NCBI GenBank assembly: GCA_019671005.1
Contig: CM033724.1
Span: forward strand, 18,989,578 to 19,053,577
Length of the DNA: 64,000 nt
Origin: Hibiscus mutabilis
Lineage: Eukaryota > Streptophyta > Magnoliopsida > Malvales > Malvaceae
Reading direction: 5' to 3'
The notes below the pieces were generated by a model. That model was not told the origin of the DNA. It worked only from the letters and a program-made list of their open reading frames with translations, and searched no databases. This document shows, one piece after another, positions 1-12,293 of the stretch. How positions within the stretch are numbered: position 1 is the first letter of the stretch; each line of letters starts with the position of its first letter. A program made the translations under genes and the position numbers.

Positions 1-1410
1 CTCCGTTGATTTTGGAGAAGTATAATCTGTAAATTTGGATAACCCGCTCCACCACTGACGGGGTGGCAAGATCTGAAGATGAGCTTAACCCGCTACGCCA
101 CCGACGACGAGACAAGATCTGGAAGTTAGGTTGATTTGATCAAGGTACAACACTGATAAAGAGGCATGATTTGAGAGTTAGTTTTGATCAAGCTACAACA
201 TTGACAAAGAGGCATGATCGGAGAGTTAAATGGATCCAGCTACAACACCGACGAAGAGGCAATATCCGAAATTTAGATTTGATCAAGCTAAAAAACTAAT
301 GAAGTGGCATGATCTAAAAGTTAATTTTGATCAAGCTACAAAACTGACGAAGAGGCATGATCTCACAGACAGGTTGATCAAGCTACAACACTGATGAAGA
401 GGCATGATCTGAAGGAAAATGTTGACCCGCTGCACTACTGGCGGAGAGAAAAGATTTTAAAAAAATGTCGAAAGGTTGAACTTCTACACCACTGACGAAG
501 AGGCATAATTTGAAGGAAAAGATTGGTCTACTACACCATTGACGGAAAAGACAAGATATGAATATAAAGTTGATCAAGCTTCAACACTGACGAAGAGGCA
601 TGATCCGAAGATAAAGGTTTGATCCACTACACCACTAACGGAGAAGCAAGATCTGAAAAAAGAGGTTGATCAATCTACACCACTAACGGAGAAACAAGAT
701 ATGAAGAAAGAGGTTGATCAAGCTACAACACTGAAGACGAGGCATGATTTAAAGGAAAAAATGCTTTGCTACACCACTGACAGAGTTGAGATCTAAAGAG
801 AAAGATGGTCGATCTGCTACACCACTGACGGAGAGACAAGATCTGAAGAAAAAGGTTGATCCGCTACACCACTAATGGAATGACAATATCTAAAGAAAAA
901 GGTTGATTCGTTACCCCTGACGGAGAGGCAAGATCTGAAGAAAAAGGTTGATTTGCTATAGCACTAACAAAAAGGCAAGATCTGAAAGAAAAGTTGAAAT
1001 GTTGATCCGTTATACCACTAACGGAGAGAAAAGATCTAAGGGAAAATGTTGAAATGTTGATCCGCTACACCACTAACGGAGAGACAAGATCTGAGGGAAA
1101 AGTTGAAATGTTGATCTGTTACACCATTGACGAAGAGACAAGATCTGAAGATAAAATTGATCAAGCTACAACACTGACGAAGATGCATGATCTGAAGGAA
1201 AAGATTGATCCGCTACACTAGTAACGGAGAGACAAGATTTGAGAAAAAAAGGTTGATCCGCTACACCACTGACGGAGAGACAAGATCTGAGGAAGAATGT
1301 TGATTTGTAAAAAAAGGTTGATCACACCATTAACGGAGAAGCAAGATCTAAAAAGTTTTTGATCCGCTACACCACTAACGGAGAAGCAAGATCTGAAAAT
1401 AAAAGTAAAC
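1..1410 (-). repeat. Tandem repeat array, 3' UTR of Tat/Ogre-like element
   Basis: A degenerate tandem array with units of about 45-60 bases and a core like CTACACCACTGACGGAGAG followed by ACAAGATCTGAAG; I count roughly 25-30 units. A variant core (CTACAACACTGACGAAGAG, GCATGATC) alternates with it. The same repeat occurs at about 6,320-6,735, just inside the polypurine end of an LTR, and position 1 here lines up with about 6,510 there. I infer that this is the hypervariable 3' UTR of a minus-strand Tat/Ogre-type element whose 3' LTR lies just left of the window. Short open frames over it are incidental. Confidence 0.7.
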
Positions 1411-3060
1411 ATTAGTTAGTAATTGTTCATTCAAAATAATTTTTCTTTCATTTGGTTGTTGTTATCCCCCATCTTGAGGTTTTAACTCATTTGTTAGTTT
1501 GGCTTCCTCCATTACTGAGGGTCCGCTATTTGGTGTTGAGTGTTGTTATCCTCCATCTTGAGGTTTTAACTTTTTTATGGGTTCGGCTTCCTTTATGACT
1601 GAGGGTTTGCCATTTTGTTGTTGCCCTCCGTGATTGAGGCTTTTTGTCTCTTCATTGAACATGTTTCTTCAATGTATGATTAAAGCATATTCACTTAGCA
1701 TGGATGCTCCTAACTTTATAAAATTCATGCACTTAGCCTAGATGCATGATGATTTCATGAATATGACATGCAATTTCATGAATGTGACATGAAATTCATT
1801 TGTTATCAATTTTGGCTTTCGAAGGGATACTCCATGACTCTAACTAGTCATTTAGGTCCTTGTTCTTTTTTCAAAATTTTGGTTAGTAATTTGCTTGAGA
1901 ATCTATTTCATATGATGTTCGGATAGGCTTTTTTCAGTCAAGACAACCTTCTTTCGTGCAATCAGAAGGCACATTTGTTTCAGGTACATGTACCTTTGAA
2001 CTTCTTTTTGAAGTAATGCAGAGAAATCTTTTGTTTCACTATAAATCTTAGTCTACATGTTCTCATTTCAATGTGAAATACTTGTTAAGGAAAACTTGAT
2101 TTTTTTTTTCAGATTGTGAATATATCAAGCTAGATTAGATGCCCCGAATATCAAGTGCAGAAGCGACACAGAAATGACTTACCGAGGATTGCCCCAAGCA
2201 TATCCTATTTTTAGGAGACCTCAAAGCTGAGTCAATATCTAAAGATGTAAAGTACCTTCCGATTTACTTTGGTGTTTAACCAATTTAGACTTACCTTTTG
2301 TAGGTTTCACCTTAAAATTATCATTTCTTTGTCTTATTTCTTTCTTGTTTGGGGAATTCAAATCATCATATTCTTTTGGCTCGAGATGAATGATGGAGCA
2401 AACAACAAAATCCTGAGTTACTCGGCATTGTCATGATTTTGAAAATATTACCATCTTTCATGAAGCTAAGGTTTTTTTTTAATTTGGATGGTGCACAGCT
2501 ACCTTATGTCCTTTTGCTACAACGGAGTGCCCAAAGTTTTCACACTCTTATCCGGAAATGCCTTCTTACCAAGCTTCAAACATTGGAGTGCATTTTTGTT
2601 ATGTTTTTTTTTTGTTGTCTTTTTTTCTATCTCCGCATTTCATCTCATTAGTTGTTTAACTTTGTCAGGATTTGAAAATCACTTATGAAGCCAAGATATA
2701 GAGTAGATAGAGCAAAGCTACCTTATTTGTCCTCAATCTTAGGGCTACAGTGGAGTGCCCTGAGATTTCTTTTCTTGTTTTTTATTTTTTTGCGGAAGCT
2801 TTTCGTCACTCTCTCAAACGTATTAATTTGCCCCTACGTGGGGTCTTTAATAACTTATCAAAATAAATCGGAATGTAAGTCACATCTTCATCATCTTTGC
2901 AACTTCCGATTTTCGTTAGACACATGTTGCTCGAAATCAGTCTTTGGGTCAAAATCAATGTCCCTTGTGCAATTGATATACGGGGACCCAATAGACTGAT
3001 ATATCCATAAATTAATGTATAAAAATGCATATTTCTATTCAAATGAAAACAAGTAGGCTA
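1411..3060 (-). mobile_element. Internal region of Tat/Ogre-like element, no recognised coding
   Basis: Non-coding or heavily decayed interior of the minus-strand element. At 1,450-1,650 there are about three copies of a phrase GTTATCCYCCATCTTGAGG. At 2,490-2,560 and 2,710-2,770 there are two related segments (GCTACCTTATGTCC, then ACGGAGTGCCC) spaced about 220 bases apart. I see no convincing gag, protease, reverse transcriptase or integrase on either strand, so this copy looks non-autonomous. Confidence 0.45.
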
Positions 3061-4193
3061 TTTCCCTTTCAAAAGATTCCTCACCACCTTCGGGCTTAAG
3101 ATCGTAAACTTACCGGTAAGGTGCTCGAGTGCCCCAATACGGGATCACTTATCCTATCTGGCTCGCAATTGTGAGTCATGAAGCTCGTCACTGTTTTCAC
3201 CTGTTAGGGAATCATCTTTTTTGAAAATAAATGATCATTTATTCTAAACCAATATGATGATGAATGAAAAATGTATGCCCTTAAATGCAAAGGTATTGAT
3301 TTAGACATGGCTTTCGTGGAACAACACCCACAAATATACGAGATTAATTTGCAACCTTTGAATATTGCATTTAATTGATATCTAGGTTACTAGATTTTCT
3401 CTTGATTCGTGAACGCTTTCCAAAATTTCCACCATTCACGAGTCAATACCTTATGTGGATGTAATGCAAATAAAATTATGATGATGTCATGCAACTACAA
3501 TACAAATGAATATTATATGCTAATGTGATGCAAATGTCAAAAGAATACACAAGTTAGTACGAAAAAAATAACCAAAAAGAAAGATAAAATATATTATTCA
3601 CAATGAAAACCTACCTGACATGCTTTCTACTCAACATGTTGTATTTGCATAAAAATAAATCTTACCCATCATGGTATCTACCCGCATGCTTTGGCACAAA
3701 AAAAAACTTATCCACATGATATTCTAGTTTTCTAGGGTTACCGCATGGCTCTAAAGGGTAGGCTCTTAGGATTCTCTATATGACAGTTGGGTTCTAAAAG
3801 GGTACCCAAATTGTCCTTGTTGTCCCCTACTAAGGGTAGCAAGGCCCTCGATCATCACTAATTATAGGCTCCTTTCAATCGGGTTCAATTTAGGGGGACC
3901 CATTCGCCTTTGTCTATATGAAAAAATGATATTCCCACGAAAATATAGGGTAGTCGAGCCCCGATGTTACTTGCTAGGCCCATCCGAAGGAACAATATCC
4001 CCACGAAAATAATAACGTTTTTTGCCCACTTAATGAACGTGTATGTTATGTCAAATTTTAACATGCGTTAAAATAAACTCACATTCATATAAGGATATTA
4101 AATTAATTTAAACTTGCAGTCGCAATTTCCAATTTTTTTAAGGCAAAGGGCAATCGACTTGTGGCCTGACTTTTTTTTTGTAGAAACAAAATT
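3061..4193 (-). mobile_element. 5' leader of Tat/Ogre-like element
   Basis: This stretch resembles 47,640-48,247 and, inverted, 52,586-53,050. In all three a phrase like GGTTACCGCATGGCTCTAA is followed by text about reporting positions with TTAGGATTCTC and GGGTACCCAAA, and all three sit next to the primer-binding end of an LTR. I read it as the untranslated leader between primer site and gag in the minus-strand element. It encodes no recognisable protein. Confidence 0.55.
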
Positions 4194-4213
4194 TGTCCCC
4201 AGCGGAGTTGCCA
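4194..4213 (-). promoter_or_regulatory. Primer-binding site of the LTR element at 4,217-6,165
   Basis: On the minus strand the LTR ends and, three bases later, reads TGGCAACTCCGCTGGGGACA. The same site is present next to the other LTRs of this family (48,248-48,268 and 52,565-52,585). Ogre-type elements are known for a tRNA-Arg primer, and this sequence is consistent with that, but I have not matched it to a specific tRNA. Confidence 0.6.
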
Positions 4214-4216
4214 TGC

Positions 4217-4766
4217 TGTTGCGACTAAAAAAATCCCCTGTGTCACTTGGAAAAACCAGTTTTTAATTTTTGGAAAATATTTGAAAGATGATGGAGTCGC
4301 CAACGGTCACTTGGGTAAGGTAGACCGGACACCGAAAACGTAACCAGAGAAAAATGGGCTCGAGAGTCGGTTAGTGTGGGGAAGGGTTTGCATCCCCACC
4401 AAGCCCGAAATTGGTACCACATCGATTACAAGTTGCCTTAATATTGGAAATTGCGAGTTCAAATTTAATTTAATTTAATTTAAAATCCTTTTATAAATGT
4501 GATTTAATTTTAAAGGCCCATTACCCGAAAAGTAAACGAAAATCACCGCCAACTTCTTTGGCGCTAACTTAGTTTACCCCAAATAATGGAACACTGCATT
4601 AACAATTAATAAGTCTGGATATTCAACATTAACATAAATAACCATGACATACATAAAAAGAATATAACAAAACAATAAATAAATAAATATGAACATATAT
4701 AAGTAACAATGCATGATGATTAATGCATATAAAAAAACATATGTAATATAATATAATGCTATGCGG

Positions 4767-4800
<34 letters not shown>

Positions 4801-6165
4801 TATATAAAAAAAACTGCACATACCTTATATATATTATATTATATATATATATAATGAAAATCAAATTTAAAAAAAAGGAAAAGAAGAACATGGCATTAAA
4901 TGAGAATAATATATATTAAATAAAGAAAATGAAAAAGAGGGATTTGATTTCATTTCCAAATGAATAAAAGAAAACAAAGAGCTCTCTGCACTTTCCCTCT
5001 CTCGCTCAAGACCAGAACCCAAATCAAAGGCGCCGTTCTTCGGTGGCGCGCCTCACTGGCCTTTCCAAATGTTGGCCAAGAAAGCCGGAGATAAGCCGGG
5101 TCAAAACCCATAAACAACTCTTCCTCCAAACAAAATCTTACAATTACAAAAACGATTCGATTTCTACCTTGGTTCGAGACAAAACGCCGATTAGAGGGCT
5201 TTTCACGCGAAGCAAGCTCTTCATCAAACGGCTAAGGTAGGTTTCAATTTGTTTGAATATTTTTGGTGCTCACGCTCTCTTTTTTTTTTCTAAAAATATG
5301 ACTGGGAACCCCCTCTTTTGATTTTGTTTAGAAAACAAAATTTTTCCTAAGAAAACTCTAATGTTCTATGCCAAAATGAAAAGAAAAACGATCCCTAGAA
5401 GAAAGCTCTTCTGATTTTTTTTTTATTTCTGAATTCCTCTCCTTTACATTGTTGTTGCCTTTAGTTTTTATAACCAGATTATTTACATTTTCAAAAAGTA
5501 AAGAAAAATAAAACAAATTTATGTTATTGGTTGTTGCATGCTGCTTGTCATTCATTCCTCTAATGTCCTTGTTTGTTTGTGCATGTGAGTATGGGGAGAG
5601 AAGGGGAACTATCTGTTTTGGCCAGATTCATATGAGCAAAAGATGACAGAGGTGGGGGACCAGCTGACGTGGCTGATTATCATAGAGTCTGTTGGACTCG
5701 GCTAGAAATGAAGAGTCACGAGCCTTTGAGCTCAAGGGTTGAATGGTTACCGAAGGAAGGTTCTGGAACCTTTCGGTAACTAAGAGGCATGGGTGCTGAA
5801 TGGTTAGAGCTGTTGGCAGCTAGGGTTAGTGTATCAGATGTGTTTAGGGTATGGGCCGGTTGGGTCATGTATGGAGTTTTAGGGGACTTTGGGTTTTAGG
5901 TTTAGAAAATGGGTTTGGTGTAATATGTAACGGGTCATGGTTTTTGGGTAAGGGTATTTAATTTTGGATTGGTTTGATTTTTGGATTGGTTTGATGTGGT
6001 CTGATGTAATGTAAATATGGACATTGGATTGATTTTTAAAATGGACTTTGGTTGAATGAAAATGGATTTTGGACATTTTGGTTTTAATATACCATGGCTT
6101 TTTTTGAATTTTTAATTTTTAAATTATTTAATTAGGCTATAGCTCGGACAAAATTGGGTATTATA
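4217..6165 (-). mobile_element. LTR of Tat/Ogre-like Gypsy element (about 1.95 kb)
   Basis: Read on the minus strand, the LTR begins TATAATACCCAATTTTG (expected TGTAATACCC) and ends AGTCGCAACA. The end near 4,220-4,450 carries the family signature GTCGCCAACGGTCACTTGGG, then GGTAGACCGGACACC and a GGGGAAGGGTTTGCATCCCC phrase, which recurs at 30,430, 37,860, 48,400 and, inverted, 52,340. A primer site adjoins its left edge and a purine-rich tract adjoins its right edge, so one LTR serves two internal regions. A (TA)n run lies at about 4,765-4,793. Small open frames inside are not genes. Confidence 0.7.
4763..4795. repeat. (TA)n microsatellite
   Basis: An uninterrupted TA run of about 15 units within the LTR at 4,217-6,165; likely polymorphic. 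Confidence 0.8.
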
Positions 6166-6740
6166 GATGTCCCTCTTTGTTCATTACTTTGAAACAGGAA
6201 TAGAGCAAAAACTAAAAGATAGCCATTTTCGTTCGGTCAAGCTGGAGCTCTTTTTCTGGCACAACCCCTTCTTTCTAGATCTTGTTGATTCATCTTTCAT
6301 TTTTTTTTAGAAGTAAAACTGATCTATTAATTTGCTACACCACCGAAAGAGAGACAGGATCTGGTCAACTCATCTACTTCACCTTTCTTTTAGAAGAATA
6401 AGATTTGCAAGTGTCAAAAGGTTTTATGTCAGAATAAGTTCTTACGTGTTTTATTTAAAACTGTAAAATTAAAAAGTTTTAATTTAAATGAAAGATTTGG
6501 GATTTGGTTGATCCACTATGCCGATTTTAGAGAAGTAGAATCTATAAATTTGGGTGACTCATTCCACCACTAACAAGGAGGCAAGATTTGAAGATGAGTT
6601 TGACCCGTTATACCACCGACAATAAGACAAGATCTGGAAGTTAGGTTGATTCGATAAAGCTACAACACTGACGAAGAGGCATGATCGAATAGTTAATTGG
6701 ATCCAGCTACAACACTAACAAAGAGGCAAGATCTGGAAGT
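6166..6740 (-). mobile_element. Truncated 3' end of a second Tat/Ogre-like copy
   Basis: On the minus strand AACAAAGAGGGACATC forms a polypurine-type tract directly before the LTR start, and the same tract adjoins the LTR at 41,678. From about 6,320 the tandem unit seen at 1-1,410 reappears (CTACACCACCGAAAGAGAG; CTACAACACTGACGAAGAG). The copy stops at about 6,740, where transposase coding of a Mutator-like element begins. The LTR-interior-LTR-interior order fits unequal recombination between elements. Confidence 0.6.
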
Positions 6741-7791
6741 CAAAAATTGGCCTACAATGTTGTCTGAATGCATCCTTTGTTGTACTAAAACAAATGTTTG
6801 TGGTTAGGACTGGGCCTCTCAACCATTAAATCAACATTGCAATTTGGGTCAACTTCCTTTAGAGTTGTTGCATAGTGAAAAAGTCTATTAAACTCAAATT
6901 ACTCTCCCATTTATCTCATCCATTTTACAAATTCTTGCTTTGATTCATAACCCAATAGGTATATATACATTCAACTTTTTCTTAGCCAAACGTTTTATCT
7001 CAAGCTATGTCAACTTGGGTATGATTCTCAACTTCTTTAGAAAATGGTTTCCTACATATTTATAATTTGCCCTAGAGCTCTTGAAAGTTATCGAACATTC
7101 ATGTTGGCTTACAAGTTTCTTTACCTTAAAGAACCCATCAATGTTTTCAATTGAATCATAAATCTCCCAAGAACACCCCTCACCCTTGCATTTTGCACTG
7201 ACATTGTCTTTCTCATTTCGAACTAGCTTAAAATCAAATCTTTTTGCCACAACAAACTTGCTTAATGCATCCTTGAATTGTCTTGTGCTTTCAAAAATCA
7301 ATCCAAGCTGCAAATATGGAATTGGATCTGAAGTATCATAAAAGACCTTGATTTTCTTACAAACAACCTCTCCGTCATCCAAACTCTCATAACTTCCTAC
7401 ATCTGATGAATTGATATAATTTGTCTCTCTTCTACTTTCATCATCCCTATAAACATTGTGTTGTCTCTCACATTCAAAAGCATCATCCGCGTCTATTGAT
7501 TTAGTTTCTTTGTTCTCTTTGTTTGTCTCACTGGATGCTCCAAAATCAAAATCGAAACAAGTCTCAACCTCTACATCATCATTTGACAGTTTTGTTCTCC
7601 TTTTTTCAAAGAACTTTAGACAATCTTCTTCTATTTCTGAAGTTTTTCACCATCAGCATCTATATCACTCTTTCTAAATATGAACCATAATCCCTCTGAA
7701 TCAGAAGAAACATTTGTATCATAAACAAAGTTTGTTTCAACCTCGGCTGCACAATCACTCATATTTTTTGAACCTTAGGATCAGCTTCACC
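6741..7791 (-). pseudogene. Mutator-like (MULE) transposase, middle part, broken
   Basis: A reading frame of 125 residues (7,382-7,005) holds the MuDR-type DNA-binding domain: residues near 27-60 read LIFESTRQFKDALSKFVVAK, then a zinc-binding pattern with CKGEGCSW and QHEC. Beyond the frame's stop, coding continues with frame changes: DPNCNVDLMVERPSPN and KDAFRQHCRPIFD, the stretch just before the catalytic DDE domain. Coding is lost at 6,740, so no catalytic domain remains. Upstream (7,400-7,790) acidic linker sequence is interrupted by several stops. This is the 3' part of a gene whose 5' part lies at 20,793-21,458, separated by the Gypsy insertion. MULE transposases normally run 600-900 residues. 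Confidence 0.75.
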
Positions 7792-7796
7792 CTTAC
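7792..7796. repeat. Target site duplication, left copy (CTTAC)
   Basis: The five bases CTTAC directly precede the 5' LTR and recur directly after the 3' LTR (20,788-20,792). A perfect 5-bp duplication is typical of Gypsy integration and fixes both ends of the element. Confidence 0.85.
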
Positions 7797-10700
7797 TGTA
7801 ACACCCCAAATTTGGGCCTAGGAGTTAGCTAGGTAAATTAGATGGTTCGGGTGAACCGGATCAATCGGTTCGATCTAGTTTTGGGAATTAAGTTGTAATA
7901 AATAGTTTAACACAAAATAAAATATGGAAAAATGGTGAAAAATACTTAATTATTATTTTAAGGGTTTTGGTAAACTCAATTCGATAAAATAAGGTTTGAA
8001 TTATGGACATTTTGTCCTAGTGACTAAAATGTAAAGTTTAAAAACTATTTTTGGTGACTATATCGTAAAAGGGTCAAAACTTAGAATCTTTAGGGATCTA
8101 TTAAGCCAATTGGTTTTATCAGACTTTAACCTTAATTTGGCTATTTTAAAATGGTTTTAAAAGGATTTAATAAAAGGGATTAAAAGAGTTTTAGTTAGTT
8201 TGTTTTTAATTAGCCAAATCATTTTCTCACGTGACTAGTTTTTCTCCCAATCTTTTCTCTCAAATTCTCAGCAGCCGAACTATCTTTTAATTTCTAAAAA
8301 TCTCAGAAATCAATCTTTTCAATCGCACCTTTTGATTTCAACACTTGATTCCTTTGTTCTACATTGGATATTCTATTTCTACTTTGGAGATTTCATCAAA
8401 ATCAAGCCAATTGAGGGGGGAGTCTACCATTAGATGTGATTTTAGTTTCTCTTCTCTAATAAAAGGTTCTTTATTGAAATTCCCAAGTTCTTGATCCTTT
8501 GGAATCGATTTATGTTATGTTTTAATGATTAAATCAAGATTTAATGGTTTAATGTTAATTTTGTTAAGAAATTTATTAAGTTTGGCTATTTATCTAAATC
8601 ATTGCAATCTTTATTGGTTTGGATCATGATTAAAGTGTATTTTGATAATATTTAATGGGATTTATAGAAGGAAACCCGAAACAAGTTGAATAGCTAATTT
8701 TCTAGATTGTGAATAGTTAGTTTTTGAGGTGGTTGTTTTAAGGAGGCGTTTTATAGTTTTTTATAAGGCGATGTTGGGAATTGATGTTGTTGGGATTATG
8801 GATGCATAGTGATGCATTAATCCTCTGTTATGATGTGAATAAAATAGGGGAGATCGATCCTAAAGTTATTGACAAAGGTTTGGAAGAGTCAGACGCTTGA
8901 TTTCACATCGGCAAGTGAAGCTTTGTGTTGTCGGTGAATGGAAACGAGATTTACAGCCTTGTAAAGGTTTGAAAATGATTATTGGGAGTTTAGAGTAATC
9001 TTGAAATGCTTGTCTAAGCTCAGAAGTAAGTATTAGACGATTACGTTCTCAATTTCGGTTTGGCAAAGTTGATTTTCTCATGCCTATGTTTATGATTTGA
9101 TACCTACTGTTATATGCATGTTTTGGAAATGGATTATGATACAAATGATCTTATATGATGATATTTGAGAATGGTAAATACTTTATGAAAAGTATTTCGA
9201 TGTTATGAAAAGCATGGTTTGTTGAATTGGAAATTGGTTTAAACAATGCATATGAAAAATAGTAAGGTATCATATTTAATATGGAATATATTGGCAAGTG
9301 ACAATGATTAAATGTTATCGGATATAGTTGGCATGCTATAGGGTTTAAAGTGCACTATAATAAGTCGCCTCATGTGTGTCGAGGTATTGTGATTGTACCG
9401 TATTCTCCACCATGGGTACCTCAGAAGTCGAGGGTTGTGATTGTACCATTTTCTCCCGCTTATGGGTAATATACATTGTAACCGTCAAGGGGTTTATTGT
9501 ACCGTTTGTTTCAGTTAAATGTATGGTTAAATGGTTTAAGGAACAACCTGTGAAATCTGTGTATCTGATGTGTTTTTGATAAAGGAAAGAATTGGTTTTT
9601 GGGTCACTTTAATGCCAATATATGAACTAATGTATCATGATGGATGAATTATGTTTTGTATAATGTGATTTATAAATTTTTTGCTCTTTAAGCTTTGTTA
9701 TTGGATGAATAAGCATGCGAAGGCTTAAATTGAGGTTTTGCATATGGGATTATGCTTGAGATCCATGATACATGTTTTGCATATAGTTTAATATGCATGT
9801 TTTTCAAAGGTAAAAAGGGCATGATATGTTTTAGCATGAAGTTGAAAATATGGTTTGATCCAAATGGTTTTAAATGCATTGATGAGTGTTTTTAGAGTGT
9901 CCCTCACTAGGCATTATATGCTTACGCTCTCCTTTCTCATCATTGCAGAGAAGTGAGTTTCCGGGGCAGCAAGCGAGCAAGGAGGAATCCAAGAATCGAT
10001 TTACTTCAAGTATGGTTTTAATAAATGAATTTGTAGTAATAAGGGGAAATGTGAGCAAGTTGTAAATTGGAGGGTTGTTTGCTTACTCCTTGTTTTGGAC
10101 GTTCTATTTGGTATTTTGGACTTGTATGAGGTTATATGGTTTTATTTGTGGGTTTGTGATGACAATTGCATGCTTGGATAGAGACCATGCCTATAGGTTC
10201 TCTTGATTGATTTGCTATGGATTGAATGTTCATCTAGCATGCTTGGTTGGTTGTGAAAATGATGTTAAATATGTTATATGATGTTTGTTTGATGTTTGAA
10301 GCATGTTAGACTGAGCCTAAGTGCCATGCGTTTGGCCAAGAGGTTATTACAACCTAGTCGTACTGATACTAGTTCCATGGGAATCAGTACACTGAGTTTG
10401 ATATAGCTCTGATTTGGGGAAATAACAAAGGGCTATTGGTACGAGTAGACGCCATATTGGTAGGCCCTTGAGAAAGTTTATACTGGGATCGGTACACGGG
10501 GTATCGTATTGGTACGGGTTTTAGCTACTAGAATCCTCGATTTTGAAATATAGCAATGAGTATCGATACTCGACCAAACGTATCGATTCGAGCAAGCCAC
10601 GTGGACTCGTACCGATACTGTTTAAGCTTGTATCGGTACGAGGTTAGTTAATTCTGGTGTTTTCATGCTGTGTTTTAGATTCTTTGCAAATTGGTCACTA

Positions 10701-11045
10701 TTTTTGTAATGCTCAATTAATGATGATATTCTGATCCAATATTGATGCAAATTAACACAGTGGGATATAATGAAACTAATTAAGGGATGGCAACATAAAT
10801 TTGTAATATAGTCCTTCAATTAATAGAATTTACATTTTGGTCCCTAAAGTGTTAAGTCTTGCAAATCGAATGCTTGATTCGTCTTCCGTTGTTGTACATC
10901 ATCCTTTAGGGTTAATTAAGCATATAGGCAAGATAAAAAGGAAAAAAGGGCCTGATTTAGATTTTTAGTTTGGGTTTGCTTCGGCAAAGTTAATGTGACG
11001 TCCTTGATTTGGTCTTGGCAGCTAGGCCGGGTCAAGGGGGTTATA
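7797..11045 (+). repeat. 5' LTR of Tekay/Del-type element
   Basis: 3,249 bases, similar throughout to 17,448-20,787. It contains a cluster of short GTACCGATAC/GTATCGGTAC-type words at 10,360-10,645 including a 14-base perfect palindrome at 10,558-10,571. Compared with the 3' LTR it lacks a segment of roughly 110 bases (present at about 18,370-18,480) and has an extra piece near 8,835-8,895. Confidence 0.85.
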
Positions 11046-11064
11046 TTTGGTGATATCAGAGCCA
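11046..11064 (+). promoter_or_regulatory. Primer-binding site, initiator tRNA-Met type
   Basis: Immediately after the 5' LTR the sequence reads TTTGGTGATATCAGAGCCA. It matches the usual plant initiator tRNA-Met primer site (TGGTATCAGAGCC) apart from a small insertion. Confidence 0.7.
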
Positions 11065-11321
11065 TGTTTGCAAAAGTTGAGAGGTAAGTTATGTTTGTTT
11101 GAGAGGTTGTTGATTGTTATATAATATGTAAGGTGTTTGATTATATGAATTTATGAATGAAGTATGATATGTTGGGGTAAAATCTTGGGGACACATTGCC
11201 TTATTACTACAAGTGTAAAAGGATTTTGTTTTTGAAACATGAACATCTTGGATCCTTGCTTGAGGCTAGCCTAATTATGTTTTTGGTTATATTTTCATGC
11301 TATAGATACATATTTTTTAGT

Positions 11322-12293
11322 ATGCCACCGAGACGAGAGCTTAGGTCGAATACGAATAATGTTGTCGATAGGCAGAGAGTTGAGGGTGAGATAGTGCATC
11401 CTGATGGGTTGCCACCTTCTTTGCCTAATCTGGCAGTTGGAGTGGATGTTAGACAAGTGCCGTCAATTCCACCTGGTCCAGTCTTTGGGGATATGACGTT
11501 GTTGATTCAGGCTATGACTAGAGCTTTCCAAGTAGTTTTGGCTAGAGTGCATGTTCAGACACCGGTTCCAGCAATAGCTATTAATCCAGGACTTTTATTG
11601 GAGCATTTACGTAGTTTGGGAGGTACTGAGTTTAGAGGCTTAGCTCCTGAGGCAGATGAGGAGTAGTTTGCGAGTACCGAGAGGATTCTTGGTCAGATAG
11701 AGTGTACGTAAGCTGGGTTGCATTGAATCCTTGCTTCAGGGAGATGCCTATAGTTGGTGGACTACCACTATAGTGGGAATGGCACCCAAAGATGTGACTT
11801 GGGAATTCTTCGGTGCTACTTTTCAGAAGAAGTATTTGGGTTCTTGGTACCAGGTTGAAAAGAAGCGTGAGTTCATGTCTTTGGTTCAAGGCAATATGTT
11901 TATTTCAGTGTATGAGGTTCAGTTTGTTCGAATGAGCCAGTATGCACCTGAGTTGGTTCTTGATGATCGACAACGATGTGATCATTTTTTATATGGTTTG
12001 GTCAAGGATGTTAAGACCTATATGTTGGCTTCAGACTATAGTGATTTTGATATCTTGGTTAGCCGAGCCAAGGATATCGAACAAAATTTGGGTTTGTCTT
12101 CTCATTCTAGGGGCTTGAGTTTTGGCAAAAGAGTTGTAGAATTGGATATTGGTGGTGGTCAGTTCAAGAAGAATCGAGATAAAAAGTATCGTTCTGTAGG
12201 CATTATAGGAAACGTCATCCGGGAGAGTGTTAGGCTACACATAATACATGTTGGAGTTGTGGTTTGTAGGATCATTTGAGACATGATTATCCG
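11322..12293 (+). pseudogene. gag of Tekay/Del-type element, broken
   Basis: The gag starts at ATG 11,322 (MPPRRELRSN), the usual opening for chromovirus gag, and runs about 115 codons to a stop at 11,664. The retrotransposon gag domain resumes in another frame at 11,731-12,279 with GDAYSWWTT, the region KKREFMSLVQGNM and VYEVQFVRMSQYAP. A zinc knuckle follows at about 12,246-12,293 with the C-x2-C-x4-H spacing but an internal stop and its last cysteine replaced (DYP for DCP). The gag protein forms the particle and packages RNA. At least two frame breaks make it non-functional. Confidence 0.8.

Noticed and set aside
1..1410. CRISPR-like array
   Set aside because: Units are degenerate, without unique spacers of constant length, and the locus is inside a plant retroelement.
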